Below, in pieces: positions 27,146 through 37,307 of a DNA stretch of 64,000 bases (positions are counted from its first letter, which is position 1; each line of letters opens with the position of its first letter). A program made the position numbers and the translations under genes. Where the stretch lies: NCBI RefSeq assembly GCF_024362485.1, contig NZ_CP101456.1, forward strand, positions 372,001-436,000, given 5' to 3'. This stretch comes from Natronobeatus ordinarius (GTDB lineage: Archaea; Halobacteriota; Halobacteria; Halobacteriales; Natrialbaceae). A model generated the notes under the pieces. The model made no database searches, was not told where the DNA came from, and saw nothing but the letters and a program-made list of their open reading frames with translations.

Positions 27146-27595
27146 ATGTACGACCGAATCCTCCTCCCGACGGACGCGGGAACGGGCGCCGAACGGGCGA
27201 CCGACCACGCGATCGAGCTCGCCGCAGCACACGACGCCGACCTGTACGCGCTCTACGTCGTCGACAGCGACGTCTACGCCTCCTACGCCGGCGACGAGTA
27301 CGTCCACGAACTCGAGGGCCTCGAGTCCGCCCTCGAGCAGGAGGGCGACGAGGCGCTCGAGGCCGTCACCGAACGGGCTGGGGAGGCGGGCCTCGAGGTC
27401 ACGACGGCGATCCGCCACGGTGGGCCACACGAGGCGATCATCGCCTACGCCGACGAGGAGGACGTCGACCTGATCGTGATGGGATCGAAGGATCGGCCGG
27501 GCGAGTACCGACGACTGCTCGGCAGCGTCACCGAGCGCGTTGTCCGCCTCTCCTCGCGGCCGGTGACGGTCGTCAAGACGCCAGTCGAGGAGTGA
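27146..27595 (+). CDS. Universal stress protein (UspA family)
   Basis: 149 residues from the ATG at 27146, with ATTATT 26-31 bases upstream. An in-frame ATG at 27119 would add nine residues. It has the family N-terminus MYDRILLPTDAG and the ATP-binding motif VMGSKDRPGEYRRLLGSVTERV close to the Gly-x2-Gly-x9-Gly-Ser pattern, ending PVTVVK. Likely a nucleotide-binding stress protein. Confidence 0.92.
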   Translation: MYDRILLPTDAGTGAERATDHAIELAAAHDADLYALYVVDSDVYASYAGDEYVHELEGLESALEQEGDEALEAVTERAGEAGLEVTTAIRHGGPHEAIIAYADEEDVDLIVMGSKDRPGEYRRLLGSVTERVVRLSSRPVTVVKTPVEE

Positions 27596-27709
27596 CGTTC
27601 GCTGCGGCGGTCACCGACCGTTCGACGTCGAACCCCGTCGCGTTCTCGCGTTTCCGTCACCCCTGGCTCAGAAACCGTTATTCGGACACGTGCTGTTCTA
27701 GCATACGTC

Positions 27710-28054
27710 ATGGTGGGCGAGCTAATGGTGAAATCGTTCGAGACCCCGGACGAGACGGTTTCGTTCGAAAATGGTCGAAGCGAACGGGTCCAGCTCGACG
27801 GGCGGACGTTCTGGCTGACGACAGTAGAGCCGGGATGGCTGTTTTCCAGGGATAACGCTCCTGCCCTGGGAACTGAGACGTGTCCAGTTCCACACCGGCT
27901 GTACGTGGTAGCCGGTCGGATGACCGTCGAGATGGACGACGGTGCCCGTGAAACGCTTTCAGCGGGCGACGTCGCCCTGATTCCGCCGGGGCACGATGCC
28001 TGGGTGGACGGGGACGAGCGGGCCGTCTTCTTCGAAGAGGAGCTCGAGCGCTGA
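27710..28054 (+). CDS. Small cupin-fold protein
   Basis: 114 residues. VVAGRMTVEMDDGARETLSAGDVALIPPGHDAWV is the second half of a single cupin domain. The first motif lacks the usual two histidines, so metal binding is uncertain. The stop lies one base from the end of the convergent tryptophanase gene. Function unknown. Confidence 0.8.
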   Translation: MVGELMVKSFETPDETVSFENGRSERVQLDGRTFWLTTVEPGWLFSRDNAPALGTETCPVPHRLYVVAGRMTVEMDDGARETLSAGDVALIPPGHDAWVDGDERAVFFEEELER

Positions 28055-28055
28055 T

Positions 28056-29402
28056 TCAGGATCGAACCGGCTCGAGTTCGGCGGTGAAGTGGCGGAGCTC
28101 GGGAATTTCGGGCTCGGTTTCGATCCGCAGTCCCGACACCGTCTCGCGCTTCTCGAGGACGGCAGTGGCGGTATCGGCGACGTGTTCGAAGTGTTCGCGG
28201 CCGTAGGTCCGACGCGGGAGTGCGAGCCGGACGAGCTCCGGGCGGTCGGTGCCGGGGAACGCGAAGCTCCCGAGCTCGACGCCCCGGACGCCGCCTTCGC
28301 GGTAGAGTTCACAGACGAGCGCCTGGCCGGGGAACTGCTCGGCGGGGAGCTGTGGGAAGACGGCTTCGGCGTCGAGGTAGACCGCGTGGCCGCCGGTCGG
28401 CTCGTAGATCGGCATCCCAGCGTCGACGAGCAGGTCGCCCAGCAGGCGAACCTGCTCGAGTCGGTCCTCGACGTAGGCATCTTCGACGGCCTCCCGGAGG
28501 CCGACGGCCAGCGCCGCCAGGTCGCGGCCGGCCATCCCGCCGTAGGTGGGAAAGCCCTCGTAGAGGATGGCCCGCTGCTTGCACTGCTCGTAGATGAGGT
28601 CGTCGTTCGTGGCGACGAAGCCGCCGGCGTTCGCGAGGCCGTCTTTCTTTCCGCTCATCACCAGCGCGTCGGCGTAGCCCAGTTGCTCGCGGGCGATCTC
28701 GGCAACCGACGCGTCGGCGTAGTCGGCCTCGCGCTCGCGGACGAAGGCGGCGTTCTCCGCGAACCGGCAGGCGTCGATCACGAACGTCGCGCCGATCTCG
28801 TCGGCGAACGCCCGCACCTGACGGGTGTTCTCGACGCTCACCGGCTGGCCGGCCGCCGAGTTGTTCGTGATCGTCTGGACCACGACCGGGACGCGCTCGC
28901 GGCCGACCTCCTCGACGACCGCCCGGGCGCGCTCGAGCGAGAAGTCTCCCTTGAACGGGGCGGGCGAGTCCGGATCGCGAGCCTCCTCGACCGGGCAGTC
29001 GACGGGATCGGCACCCTGGTTCGCGACGTGCGCCCGTGTGGTGTCGAAGTGGGTGTTGTTGAGGACGACGTCGCCTTCCTCGAGCAGGCTGCCGTAGAGG
29101 ACGTTCTCGGCGCCGCGGCCCTGGTGGGCGGGGACGACGTGGGAAAAGCCCATCACGTCCGCGACGGCCGACTCGAGCGCGTCGAAACTCGACGAGCCGG
29201 CGTAGGCCTCGTCGCCGCGGACCAGTGCGGCCCACTGGGCTTCGCTCATCGTCCCCGTCCCGCTGTCGGTCAGCAGGTCGACGAAGACGTCCTCGGAGGC
29301 GAGGTTGAAGACGTTGTAGCCGGCCTGCTCGAGGGCGCGTTCGCGGTACTCTCGAGAGGGGAGGGAGATTCGTTCGACCATCCGGGCCTTGTAGGTGACC
29401 AT
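28056..29402 (-). CDS. tnaA: Tryptophanase (L-tryptophan indole-lyase)
   Basis: 448 residues from the ATG at 29402; a longer start at 29432 is possible. A beta-eliminating lyase that splits tryptophan into indole, pyruvate and ammonia. The PLP lysine lies in SGKKDGLANAGG (Lys253 by analogy with Lys270 of the E. coli enzyme), and FVIDACRFAENA supplies the Asp and Arg that contact PLP. PAHQGRGAENVLYG and NNTHFDTTRAH are also typical. Tyrosine phenol-lyase is the close alternative. It converges on the cupin gene. Confidence 0.9.
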   Translation of the reverse strand: MVTYKARMVERISLPSREYRERALEQAGYNVFNLASEDVFVDLLTDSGTGTMSEAQWAALVRGDEAYAGSSSFDALESAVADVMGFSHVVPAHQGRGAENVLYGSLLEEGDVVLNNTHFDTTRAHVANQGADPVDCPVEEARDPDSPAPFKGDFSLERARAVVEEVGRERVPVVVQTITNNSAAGQPVSVENTRQVRAFADEIGATFVIDACRFAENAAFVREREADYADASVAEIAREQLGYADALVMSGKKDGLANAGGFVATNDDLIYEQCKQRAILYEGFPTYGGMAGRDLAALAVGLREAVEDAYVEDRLEQVRLLGDLLVDAGMPIYEPTGGHAVYLDAEAVFPQLPAEQFPGQALVCELYREGGVRGVELGSFAFPGTDRPELVRLALPRRTYGREHFEHVADTATAVLEKRETVSGLRIETEPEIPELRHFTAELEPVRS

Positions 29403-29509
29403 ACCCCCGCGAACGCGTGGGTTGGAATTCAATCCTGCTGAGGGAAACTGGGTGTCGGGGACTCGAGGCGGCGTGTTTCGAGCGAGTTCGGCGGTCGATG
29501 AACGGATTG

Positions 29510-29611
29510 TTACAGAGGCTCGGGGAGAAAGCCCACGATCTTCAGTCGTGGGTGGATCTCAAAGGCCGCAGTCGGGCGCTCGTGACCACAGCCGTAACAG
29601 CATCCCAACAT
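29510..29611 (-). CDS. Tentative 33-residue Cys-rich ORF
   Basis: An ATG-to-TAA ORF on the minus strand starting with the Cys/His-rich run GCCYGCGHERP and ending VGFLPEPL. It spans the hairpin at 29532-29552. The Cys arrangement could bind zinc, but the ORF may simply reflect the end of an insertion-sequence remnant. I do not recognise it. Confidence 0.25.
   Translation of the reverse strand: MLGCCYGCGHERPTAAFEIHPRLKIVGFLPEPL
29527..29560. mobile_element. Possible IS200/IS605-type end (solo hairpin)
   Basis: A 7-bp stem CCCACGA (29532-29538) and TCGTGGG (29546-29552) with a 7-base loop ending TTCAG is flanked by gaaag and tggatct. This closely resembles the right-end hairpin of haloarchaeal IS200/IS605 (TnpB, IS1341-type) elements as I recall them. 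No tnpA or tnpB reading frame is nearby, so it would be a solo end or remnant. Confidence 0.4.
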
Positions 29612-29639
29612 GTGTGGGTTTGGATACTATTCCGTTTGC

Positions 29640-29646
29640 TTAATAA
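29640..29646 (+). promoter_or_regulatory. TATA-like box of the PAS sensor kinase gene
   Basis: TTAATAA lies 22-28 bases before the ATG at 29668. Confidence 0.5.
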
Positions 29647-29667
29647 CGGCGAAACGAACAGACAGAT

Positions 29668-31530
29668 ATGGGAGAGAAGTTGGGGGGCTGGTCGTCGAAC
29701 GCCGACGCGGACGCCGCCGAGCGACGAGGCCGGGACCTGTCCTGGTTTCGGCGGGCCGTCGAGTCGTCCGGCCACGCGGTGTACATGACGTCCCCCGCCG
29801 GGGTCATCGAGTACGTAAATCCCGCGTTCGAGAAGCTCACGGGCTACCCTGCCGAGGAGACACTCGGGGAAACCCCGCGGATTCTCAAATCCGGTGAACG
29901 CGACGAGCCGTACTACGAAGCCCTCTGGGAGACGATCAGAGCCGGCGAGGTCTGGGAAGAGGAGATCGTCAACAGCCGCAAAAACGGTGAACAGTATACG
30001 GCCTACCAGACTATCGCCCCGGTCTTCGACGAGCGCGGCGAGATCGAGGGGTTCATGGCGGTTCTCAACGACGTCACCGAGCGCAAGAACGCGGAGGAAG
30101 GCCTGCGTCGACGGGAAGAACGGTTCCGGACGATGTTCCAGCGCCACAGCGCACCGATGTTGTTGATCGATCCGGGGACGGGGGCGATTCGAAACGCGAA
30201 CGAGGCCGCAACCGAGTTCTACGGCTACTCGGTCGACCAGTTCACGGAGAAGAAGATTCAAGAGATCAATCGTCTCTCCCCCGAAGAAGTCGCCAGGGAG
30301 AGGCGGCGAGCCGAGCGGGAAGACCGGAATCACTTCGTCTTCGATCACGAACTCGCCGATGGCGACGTGCGGACGGTGGAGGTCCACTCCTCGCCGATTG
30401 GTCTCGAGGATGGGACCCTCCTCTTTTCGATCGTCCACGACATCACGGCGCGAGTCGAGTACGAGCGCGAACTCGAGCGTCACAAGGAACTCGTCGAGAA
30501 CGTCCCCGTCGGCATCTACCGGAACACCGCCGGCGAGGCCGGGACCTTCGTCGAGATCAATCCCGCGATGGTCGAAATGTTCGACGCTGACTCAGCGGAG
30601 GAGTTGCTCGACCAGCCCGTCAGCAGGCTGTACGTCGATTCAGTACGACGGGAAGCGTTCTCGAAGGCGGTCCAGGAGAACGGTCGGGTGACCGAGGCGG
30701 AACTCGAACTCGAGACGCTGTCGGGTGAGACGTTCTGGGGGTCGGTCTCGGCGATCGTGTCCACCGTCGACGGGGAGACGTACTTCGACGGCGTCATCCA
30801 GGACATTACGGCACGCAAGGAGTACGAACAGCGCCTCGAGGATCAGCGCGACGACCTGGAAGTGCTCAACCAGATGGTCCGCCACGACATTCGAAACGAC
30901 CTGCAACTCGTATTGGCGTACGCCCAGACCCTCGAGGAGTACGTCGATCCGGAGGGGCAGGAGTATCTCGACACCGTCCTCGAGAGCGCACACAACGCCG
31001 TCGAGTTGACGAAAACGGCCCGGGACGTGGCCGAAGTGATGCTCCAAACCGAGAGTAGCCGAGAAGGCGTCGCGTTCTGGCGAGTCCTCGAACGGCAACT
31101 CGAGGGAATAGCGACGTCGTTTCCGGATGCGGAGGTTTCCGTCGACGGGGAGCTTCCCCGCGTGACCGTACTGGCCGACGAGCTGCTCGAGTCAGTGTTC
31201 CGGAATCTACTAAAAAACGCCATCCAGCACAACGACAAGGAGAGAGCCGAGGTCGCCGTCTCGGCGACGATGTGTGCCGATCACGTGGAAGTACGGATCG
31301 CCGACAATGGGCCAGGTGTCCCCGAGGCACAGCGAGCTGAGATCTTCGGAAAAGGTGAGAAAGGGATCGAAAGTGAGGGGACGGGTATCGGACTCTATCT
31401 CGTTTCCACGCTCCTCGAGGGGTGGGGTGGAAGCGTGTGGGTCGAAGACAACGAGCCGGAAGGGGCGATCTTCACGGTCGAATTGCCGAGAGCTGAGCAC
31501 TCGATTGGAAACGACCGCGACAGGTCCTAG
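29668..31530 (+). CDS. PAS-domain sensor histidine kinase
   Basis: 620 residues, no membrane segments. Three PAS domains (~25-140, 145-265, 270-395), each ending in a DVTER/DITAR linker, precede a HisKA dimerisation domain with the phosphoacceptor His406 in MVRHDIRNDLQ and a HATPase domain (N-box LLKNAIQHN, G1 DNGPGVP, G2 GTGIGLYLV). A cytoplasmic sensor of light, redox or a small ligand (inference). No response-regulator gene is adjacent. The stop codon interleaves with that of lysC. Confidence 0.92.
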   Translation: MGEKLGGWSSNADADAAERRGRDLSWFRRAVESSGHAVYMTSPAGVIEYVNPAFEKLTGYPAEETLGETPRILKSGERDEPYYEALWETIRAGEVWEEEIVNSRKNGEQYTAYQTIAPVFDERGEIEGFMAVLNDVTERKNAEEGLRRREERFRTMFQRHSAPMLLIDPGTGAIRNANEAATEFYGYSVDQFTEKKIQEINRLSPEEVARERRRAEREDRNHFVFDHELADGDVRTVEVHSSPIGLEDGTLLFSIVHDITARVEYERELERHKELVENVPVGIYRNTAGEAGTFVEINPAMVEMFDADSAEELLDQPVSRLYVDSVRREAFSKAVQENGRVTEAELELETLSGETFWGSVSAIVSTVDGETYFDGVIQDITARKEYEQRLEDQRDDLEVLNQMVRHDIRNDLQLVLAYAQTLEEYVDPEGQEYLDTVLESAHNAVELTKTARDVAEVMLQTESSREGVAFWRVLERQLEGIATSFPDAEVSVDGELPRVTVLADELLESVFRNLLKNAIQHNDKERAEVAVSATMCADHVEVRIADNGPGVPEAQRAEIFGKGEKGIESEGTGIGLYLVSTLLEGWGGSVWVEDNEPEGAIFTVELPRAEHSIGNDRDRS

Positions 31531-32705
31531 AACAGGTCCTGGGCGATCTCGAGCGTCTCTTCGCGGTCGGCCCAGCCGACGAAGATGGCGACGCTGGTCG
31601 CGCTCGTGATGAGGTCGTGGACGTTGATGTGAGCCTCTGCGAGCGGATTGACGATCTCGCTGATGACGCCGGGCTGGTTGGGCAGTTCGCCGCCGGTGAC
31701 CCGGACCACGGCCAGCGGATCGTCGAGGGTGACACTCGAGAGGGCGTCTTGCTTGATGACCTCCCGGTGGAGGATGTTCTCGGCGAACTCGGCCTCGTCG
31801 ACGTCGACGTAGAACGTGATGGTGTCGACGCCGCTGGCGACGGCGTCGATGTTGACGTCGTGGTCGCCGAGGGCCGCCGACAGCGACTGGAAGACGCCGG
31901 GCTGATTGCGGATGGCCCGGCCAGCGACGGTGAGACAGGCCAGGGGCTGCTCGCGCATATCGACGAGGCTCTCGAACTCGCCTTCGATGCTGGTCCCGCC
32001 GGTCAGCAGATCGCCGTGCAGGTAGTGGACGACGCGGACGCCCAGATTGCCGCCTTTGTACGAGAGCGCCGAGGGGGCGACGACCTCTGCGCCGCGAAAC
32101 GAGAGGTTCCGGAGTTCGTCGACGGAGATCTCGCCGACGTTGCGCGCGCCTTCGACGACGTTCGGGTCGCCGGTCATGACGCCCTCGACGTCGGTGACGA
32201 TGACGACCTCGTCGGCCTCCATGTACTTGCCAAGCATGACGGCTGTGGTGTCAGAGCCGCCACGGCCGAGGGTCGTGACCGTTCCGTCGTGTGCCTCGGC
32301 GAGGAAGCCGGTGATCACCGGCACGACCTCGTCCATCTCCTCGGCGAGTTCGAGGGCGCGCGTTCTGGTCTCCTCGACGTCGACCTCGCCGTGTTCGTCG
32401 GTGATGACGGGCCAGTCGTCGCTGCCGGGCTCGAGAAAGCGGGCCTCGACGCCGCGGGCGGAGAGGGCAGCCTTGAGCATCCGGACCGACGTCCGTTCGC
32501 CCATGCTGACGATCTGGGCCCGGTCCTGGTCACCGGCCTCGAAGGTGATCTCCTCGAGGAGGTCGTCGGTCGTCGAGCCCATCGCGCTGGCGACGACGGC
32601 GATCTCGTGACCGTCCTCGACGGCGGCGGCGACGGAGTCGGCGGCGCGGTCGATCCGGTCGCCGCTGCCGAGACTCGTCCCGCCGAACTTCGCTACGACG
32701 CGCAT
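31527..32705 (-). CDS. lysC: Aspartate kinase
   Basis: 392 residues. First step toward lysine, threonine and methionine. The N-terminal VAKFGGTSLG is the aspartokinase signature, VTTLGRGGSDTTAVMLG the nucleotide/substrate loop, and two ACT domains follow (~245-392), which usually confer feedback inhibition. It converges with the PAS kinase gene: both stops lie in the shared palindrome CTAG (31527-31530). It diverges from the GNAT-like gene. Confidence 0.94.
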   Translation of the reverse strand: MRVVAKFGGTSLGSGDRIDRAADSVAAAVEDGHEIAVVASAMGSTTDDLLEEITFEAGDQDRAQIVSMGERTSVRMLKAALSARGVEARFLEPGSDDWPVITDEHGEVDVEETRTRALELAEEMDEVVPVITGFLAEAHDGTVTTLGRGGSDTTAVMLGKYMEADEVVIVTDVEGVMTGDPNVVEGARNVGEISVDELRNLSFRGAEVVAPSALSYKGGNLGVRVVHYLHGDLLTGGTSIEGEFESLVDMREQPLACLTVAGRAIRNQPGVFQSLSAALGDHDVNIDAVASGVDTITFYVDVDEAEFAENILHREVIKQDALSSVTLDDPLAVVRVTGGELPNQPGVISEIVNPLAEAHINVHDLITSATSVAIFVGWADREETLEIAQDLF

Positions 32706-32888
32706 GACGTCACCCCACGGCTGCGTGAAGCGCTGGTGGATACACTCATGTGAGGGTTCGTTACTTGAGGGTGCAGATAACTGTTCCTTCCCTCCGGAAA
32801 TTTACCGATCGGCGTGTTGCGGTGGCGCCGTCGGCGGCGAACGGGTGTCTCGAGGCCGCCTCTCGCTACAGGTCGGCGTCGGCCGGGA

Positions 32889-32896
32889 TTTATATT
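32889..32896 (+). promoter_or_regulatory. TATA box of the GNAT-like gene
   Basis: TTTATATT lies 25-32 bases before the ATG at 32921. Confidence 0.6.
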
Positions 32897-32920
32897 CGTG
32901 GGTGGCATTGACACACGCCA

Positions 32921-33364
32921 ATGAACGTACGGGATGCACTCGAGGCCGACGCCGACGCGCTGGCGGCGATCGCCGACGCGCCGACGGACGTAATGCGTAA
33001 CCTCGTCCACGACCGGACGGTGCGCGTGGCCGAGGACGGGTCGCACGATCCGAACGCGGACGTCGACGCCACGCGGTACGGGGGCTCGAGTCCGGAGGAC
33101 ATCCTCGGGTTCATCAGCTTCGACGCGCAGGCGGGAACGGTTCACGTCACCCAGATCGACGGCACCGAGGCGGCCTGCCGACGCTTGCTCGCCGAACCCG
33201 TCCGGTTCGCCGACTGCGAGTCGATGGCCGTCGAGGTGTTGGTTCCCCTCGGTGACGACACCGTCATGGAAGCCGCCAGAGAACTCGGATTCGAGGAAGG
33301 GGGCCTCGGGCCGCAGTTCGACGGTGCCCGGACGGTGCGATTTCGACTCGAGCCCGACTCCTGA
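32921..33364 (+). CDS. Putative GNAT-family acetyltransferase
   Basis: 147 residues. The N-terminus VRDALEADADALAAIADAP resembles haloarchaeal GNAT proteins, and the strand-helix order fits a short acetyltransferase. A clear acetyl-CoA loop (Q/RxxGxG/A) is not visible, so the assignment is tentative. It stands alone with its own promoter. Confidence 0.5.
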   Translation: MNVRDALEADADALAAIADAPTDVMRNLVHDRTVRVAEDGSHDPNADVDATRYGGSSPEDILGFISFDAQAGTVHVTQIDGTEAACRRLLAEPVRFADCESMAVEVLVPLGDDTVMEAARELGFEEGGLGPQFDGARTVRFRLEPDS

Positions 33365-33508
33365 TCGACCGACGCCGTCACGACCGCTCGAGCATCCGGT
33401 TTATGGCCGGCTCGAGCCGATGGCGAAGTTGGGTCCGTCCGCGCCCTCGAGCGCCGGCCGACTCGCCGAAACGACCAACAGTGAGGGGGTCGTCTCTCGG
33501 ATCGACAC

Positions 33509-34282
33509 ATGGCGAGTGACGTCGGGATCGCGACGCGAGCGTTCTACCGGGCGCGTGGCGTCGCCTACGGGGTCTACCACCGGCTGACCCGCGCCAACTA
33601 CGAGCGTGAGTGGCTCGCCCGGGCCAACCGAACGCCGGCCGGCACGTTCCGGTGTTACGAGCCCCTCCCCCGACACGGCGACGACCGGATGCTCGCGGAA
33701 CTCGCCGACCACTGCGGGCCGGCAGACGTGATCTACGACGTGGGCGCGAACGTCGGCGTCTACGCACTCGCGCTCGCGAGTGGGGCTCCCGACCGACGGG
33801 TCGTCGCGTTCGAACCCGCCCCCTCGACCGTCGACCGCCTCCGGGCGAACGTCCGACTGAACGGCCTCGAGGACCGGATCGACGTTCACGCCTGCGGGCT
33901 CGGCCACGAGGCCGGTGAGCGGCCGTTCTACCGCTCGACGTACCCCGAACTCTCCGCGTTCGATCCCGAGAGCGCGAGCCGCTGGGAGGCGTCCGTCGCC
34001 GGGGTCGTTACAGTCTCTGTCCAGTGCCTCGATGACTTGAGCGGCTCGCTCCCGGCACCCGACGTCCTCAAGCTCGACGTCGAGGGGGCCGCCCCGGCCG
34101 TCCTCCGGGGCGGTCGGGAGACGCTCGAGCGTCACCGACCGACGATCTTCCTCGAGGTCCACGAGGATGGACTCGAGGGCGACGTTCCCGGCGAACTTCG
34201 GTCGCTGTTCGCCGACCGACCGTACGTCGTCCAGGAGCGCGAAGGCTACTGGCGGTGTGACCCCGACGACCGAGTCGCGTGA
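33509..34282 (+). CDS. FkbM-family SAM-dependent methyltransferase
   Basis: 257 residues. The SAM-binding motif is VIYDVGANVGVYALAL (about 76-91), followed by the acidic ribose-contact strand VVAFEPAPST and the FkbM feature LKLDVEGAAPAVLRGG near residue 190. The family O-methylates sugars or other small molecules; the substrate is unknown. No glycan cluster is nearby. Confidence 0.85.
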   Translation: MASDVGIATRAFYRARGVAYGVYHRLTRANYEREWLARANRTPAGTFRCYEPLPRHGDDRMLAELADHCGPADVIYDVGANVGVYALALASGAPDRRVVAFEPAPSTVDRLRANVRLNGLEDRIDVHACGLGHEAGERPFYRSTYPELSAFDPESASRWEASVAGVVTVSVQCLDDLSGSLPAPDVLKLDVEGAAPAVLRGGRETLERHRPTIFLEVHEDGLEGDVPGELRSLFADRPYVVQEREGYWRCDPDDRVA

Positions 34283-34375
34283 CGGACCGTGGCCCCAGCC
34301 ACAACAGGCGGTTCGATTCGCCGGCCCGGACGCTCATCGGGTGCGATATTTTCCGGTGTGACCGTTGCGGAACTG

Positions 34376-34380
34376 TTTTA
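34376..34380 (+). promoter_or_regulatory. TATA-like box of alaS
   Basis: TTTTA lies 29-33 bases before the ATG at 34409. Confidence 0.5.
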
Positions 34381-34408
34381 CCGACCGACTGGCCAAGGGT
34401 ATACACAA

Positions 34409-37183
34409 ATGAGTGACCTGGAGGAAGAGTACCGCCTCGAGTACTTCCGGGAGGAGGGATTCGAGCGGAAGGCGTGCCCGAAGTGCGGGGTACACTTCTG
34501 GACGCGCGACCACGACCGGGAGACCTGCGGGGAGCCGCCGTGTGAGGAGTACGACTTTATCGACAACCCGGGGTTCGATGAGGAGTACAGCTTAGAGGAG
34601 ATGCGCGAGATCTTCCTCTCTTTTTTCGAGGACCGAGATCACGAACGGATCGACCCCTATCCCGTCGCCGCGAATCGCTGGCGCGACGACGTCCTGCTGA
34701 CCCAGGCGTCGATCTACGACTTCCAGCCGCTCGTGACGAGCGGCGAGACGCCCCCGCCGGCGAACCCCCTGACAGTGAGCCAGCCCTGCATTCGGATGCA
34801 GGACATCGACAACGTCGGCAAGACGGGTCGACACACGATGGCCTTCGAGATGATGGCCCACCACGCGTTCAACGTCCGCGAGGACGCCGAGGACGAGTAC
34901 GCCTACGAGGGCGAGGTCTACTGGAAGGATCAGACGGTTGCCTACTGCGACGAACTGCTCGCCTCGCTGGGGGTCGACATCGAGGAGGTCGTCTACATCG
35001 AGGACCCGTGGGTCGGCGGCGGCAACGCCGGTCCCGCCATCGAGGTCATCTACCGCGGGCTCGAGCTCGCCACGCTCGTTTTCATGTGTATGGAGCAAGA
35101 CCCCGAGGGCGAGTACGAGCTCAAAGACGGGAACCGCTACTCGTTCATGGACACCTACATCGTCGACACGGGCTACGGGCTCGAGCGCTGGACCTGGATG
35201 AGCCAGGGGACGCCGACGGTGTACGAGGCGGTCTACCCCGAGATGATCGCCTTCCTCAAGGAGAACGCGGGCATCGAGCACACCGACGAGGAAGCCGAAC
35301 TGGTGGGCCGGGCCGCCCGCCTCTCTGGCAACCTCGACATCGACGACGTCGACGACGTCGAGGCCGCCCGCGGCGACATCGCCGACGCACTCGGCGTCTC
35401 GACTCAGGAGCTCACCGCCCTCGTCGAACCCCTCGAGGACGTCTACGCCATCGCCGACCACTGCCGGACGCTCGCGTACATGCTCGGCGACGGCATCGTC
35501 CCCTCGAACGTCGGGACGGGCTACCTCGCGCGAATGGTGCTCCGGCGGACGAAACGCCTCTGTGATACCGTCGGCGTCGACGCCCCGCTCGACGAACTGG
35601 TCGACATGCAGGCCGAGCGTCTCGAGTACGAAAACCGCGACACGATTCGCGACGTCGTCCGGACCGAACTCGAGAAATATCGCGAGACGCTCGAACGCGG
35701 CAGCCGCCGGGTCGAGGCGATCGCCGAGGAGTACGCAGAACGCGGCGAGCCGATCCCGACCCAGGAACTGATCGAGCTCTACGACAGCCACGGCCTCCAG
35801 CCGGATATGGTCGAGGAGATCGCCGCCGATGTGGGTGCCGACGTCGACGTCCCCGACGACTTCTACAGCCTCGTCGCGGCCCGCCACGACACGGCCGGCG
35901 AACTCGAGGCGGCAGAGGAGGAAACCGACGAACGCTTCGAGGACCTGCCGGAGACCGAGAAACTGTACTACGACGACCAGAGGCGAACCCAGTTCGAGGC
36001 GGTCGTACTCGACGTCTTCGAGCGCGAGGAGGGCTACGACGTCGTCCTCGACCAGACGATGTTCTACCCCGAAGGCGGTGGCCAGCCCGCCGACCACGGA
36101 ACGCTCGCGACCGACGACACGACCGTCGACGTCCGCGACGTCCAGATCGAATCGGGTGTGGTCCTCCACCGGACCGACGAACCGCTTGGCAAAGGCGAGT
36201 TCGTCAACGGCCAGGTCGACGGCACCCGACGGCGCCGGCTGATGCGCCACCACACGGCCACGCACGTCGTCGCTCACGCCGCCAGGCAGGTCCTGGGGGG
36301 ACACATCCGCCAGGCAGGCGCCCAGAAGGGCGTCGACAGCTCGCGGATCGACCTGCGCCACTACGCGCGCATCTCCCGCGAGGAGGTCAAAGAGATCGAG
36401 CGCATCGCCAACGCCATCGTGATGGACAACACGACCGTCACCCAGGAGTGGCCCCACCGCAACGAGGCCGAGGCCGAATACGGCTTCGACATCTACCAGG
36501 GTGGCATCCCACCGGGGACGCACATCCGGCTCATCCAGGTCGACGAGGACGTCCAGGCCTGCGGTGGCACCCACGTCGCCCGCACCGGCGACGTCGGCGC
36601 GATCAAGATCCTCTCGACCGAGCGCGTCCAGGACGGCGTCGAACGCATCACGTTCGCTGCCGGCGAGGCCGCCATCGAGGCCAGCCAGCGCGACGAGGAC
36701 GCCCTCTACGAGGCCGCCGAGATCCTCGACGTCTCCCCGCACGAGGTTCCCGAGACCGCCGAGCGCTTTTTCGAGGAGTGGAAAGATCGCGGTAAACAGC
36801 TCGAGGAACTCAAAGAACAGCTCGCCGAGGCCCGCGCCAGCGGCGGTGGCGGCGGCGAGGAAGTCGACGTCGGCGACGCCACGGCCGTGATCCAGCGTCT
36901 CGACACCGACATGGACGAACTCCGCGCCACGGCGAACGCCCTCGCCGAGAACGGCAAGATCGCCGTCCTCGCAAGCGGCGAGTCAGGTGCCCAGTTCGTC
37001 GTCGCCGTCCCCGACGACGCGGGCGTCAACGCCGGCGAGGTCGTCGGCGAACTCGCCGCGAGAGTCGGCGGCGGCGGCGGCGGCCCCGCCGACTTCGCCC
37101 AGGGTGGTGGCCCCGACGTCGACGCACTCGAGGACGCCCTCGAGGACGCCCCCGACGTGCTCCGGCAGGTCCAGAACGTCTGA
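34409..37183 (+). CDS. alaS: Alanyl-tRNA synthetase, archaeal type
   Basis: 924 residues from the ATG at 34409, chosen by promoter spacing and family length. The archaeal N-terminal zinc knuckle has Cys23, Cys26, Cys40 and Cys45 (CPKCGVHFW...CGEPPC). The class-II catalytic domain includes [18 protein letters not shown]. The editing domain has HHTATH (614-619) plus [10 protein letters not shown] (Cys718, His722), which clears mischarged tRNA. The C-terminal region is coiled coil with two poly-Gly runs, ending in a Gly-rich DHHA1-type domain. Confidence 0.97.
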   Translation: MSDLEEEYRLEYFREEGFERKACPKCGVHFWTRDHDRETCGEPPCEEYDFIDNPGFDEEYSLEEMREIFLSFFEDRDHERIDPYPVAANRWRDDVLLTQASIYDFQPLVTSGETPPPANPLTVSQPCIRMQDIDNVGKTGRHTMAFEMMAHHAFNVREDAEDEYAYEGEVYWKDQTVAYCDELLASLGVDIEEVVYIEDPWVGGGNAGPAIEVIYRGLELATLVFMCMEQDPEGEYELKDGNRYSFMDTYIVDTGYGLERWTWMSQGTPTVYEAVYPEMIAFLKENAGIEHTDEEAELVGRAARLSGNLDIDDVDDVEAARGDIADALGVSTQELTALVEPLEDVYAIADHCRTLAYMLGDGIVPSNVGTGYLARMVLRRTKRLCDTVGVDAPLDELVDMQAERLEYENRDTIRDVVRTELEKYRETLERGSRRVEAIAEEYAERGEPIPTQELIELYDSHGLQPDMVEEIAADVGADVDVPDDFYSLVAARHDTAGELEAAEEETDERFEDLPETEKLYYDDQRRTQFEAVVLDVFEREEGYDVVLDQTMFYPEGGGQPADHGTLATDDTTVDVRDVQIESGVVLHRTDEPLGKGEFVNGQVDGTRRRRLMRHHTATHVVAHAARQVLGGHIRQAGAQKGVDSSRIDLRHYARISREEVKEIERIANAIVMDNTTVTQEWPHRNEAEAEYGFDIYQGGIPPGTHIRLIQVDEDVQACGGTHVARTGDVGAIKILSTERVQDGVERITFAAGEAAIEASQRDEDALYEAAEILDVSPHEVPETAERFFEEWKDRGKQLEELKEQLAEARASGGGGGEEVDVGDATAVIQRLDTDMDELRATANALAENGKIAVLASGESGAQFVVAVPDDAGVNAGEVVGELAARVGGGGGGPADFAQGGGPDVDALEDALEDAPDVLRQVQNV

Positions 37184-37196
37184 CGGTTCGCTCGGG

Positions 37197-37212
37197 CGTT
37201 TTTCTTTCTCCA
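37197..37212 (+). terminator. T-rich terminator after alaS
   Basis: gcgtttttctttctcc begins about 14 bases after the alaS stop, matching the T-rich terminators of archaea. Confidence 0.5.
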
Positions 37213-37307
37213 GTTCCACGTCGTTCGTCGCCGGCTGTTCGACCGTACGCTCGCGTCACCACAGTCGGAACTAAATGCACATCTGCTGGAAGCGCGAACG
37301 AGTACGT

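Noticed and set aside
34592-36742. 716-codon minus-strand ORF
   Set aside because: Antisense shadow of alaS.
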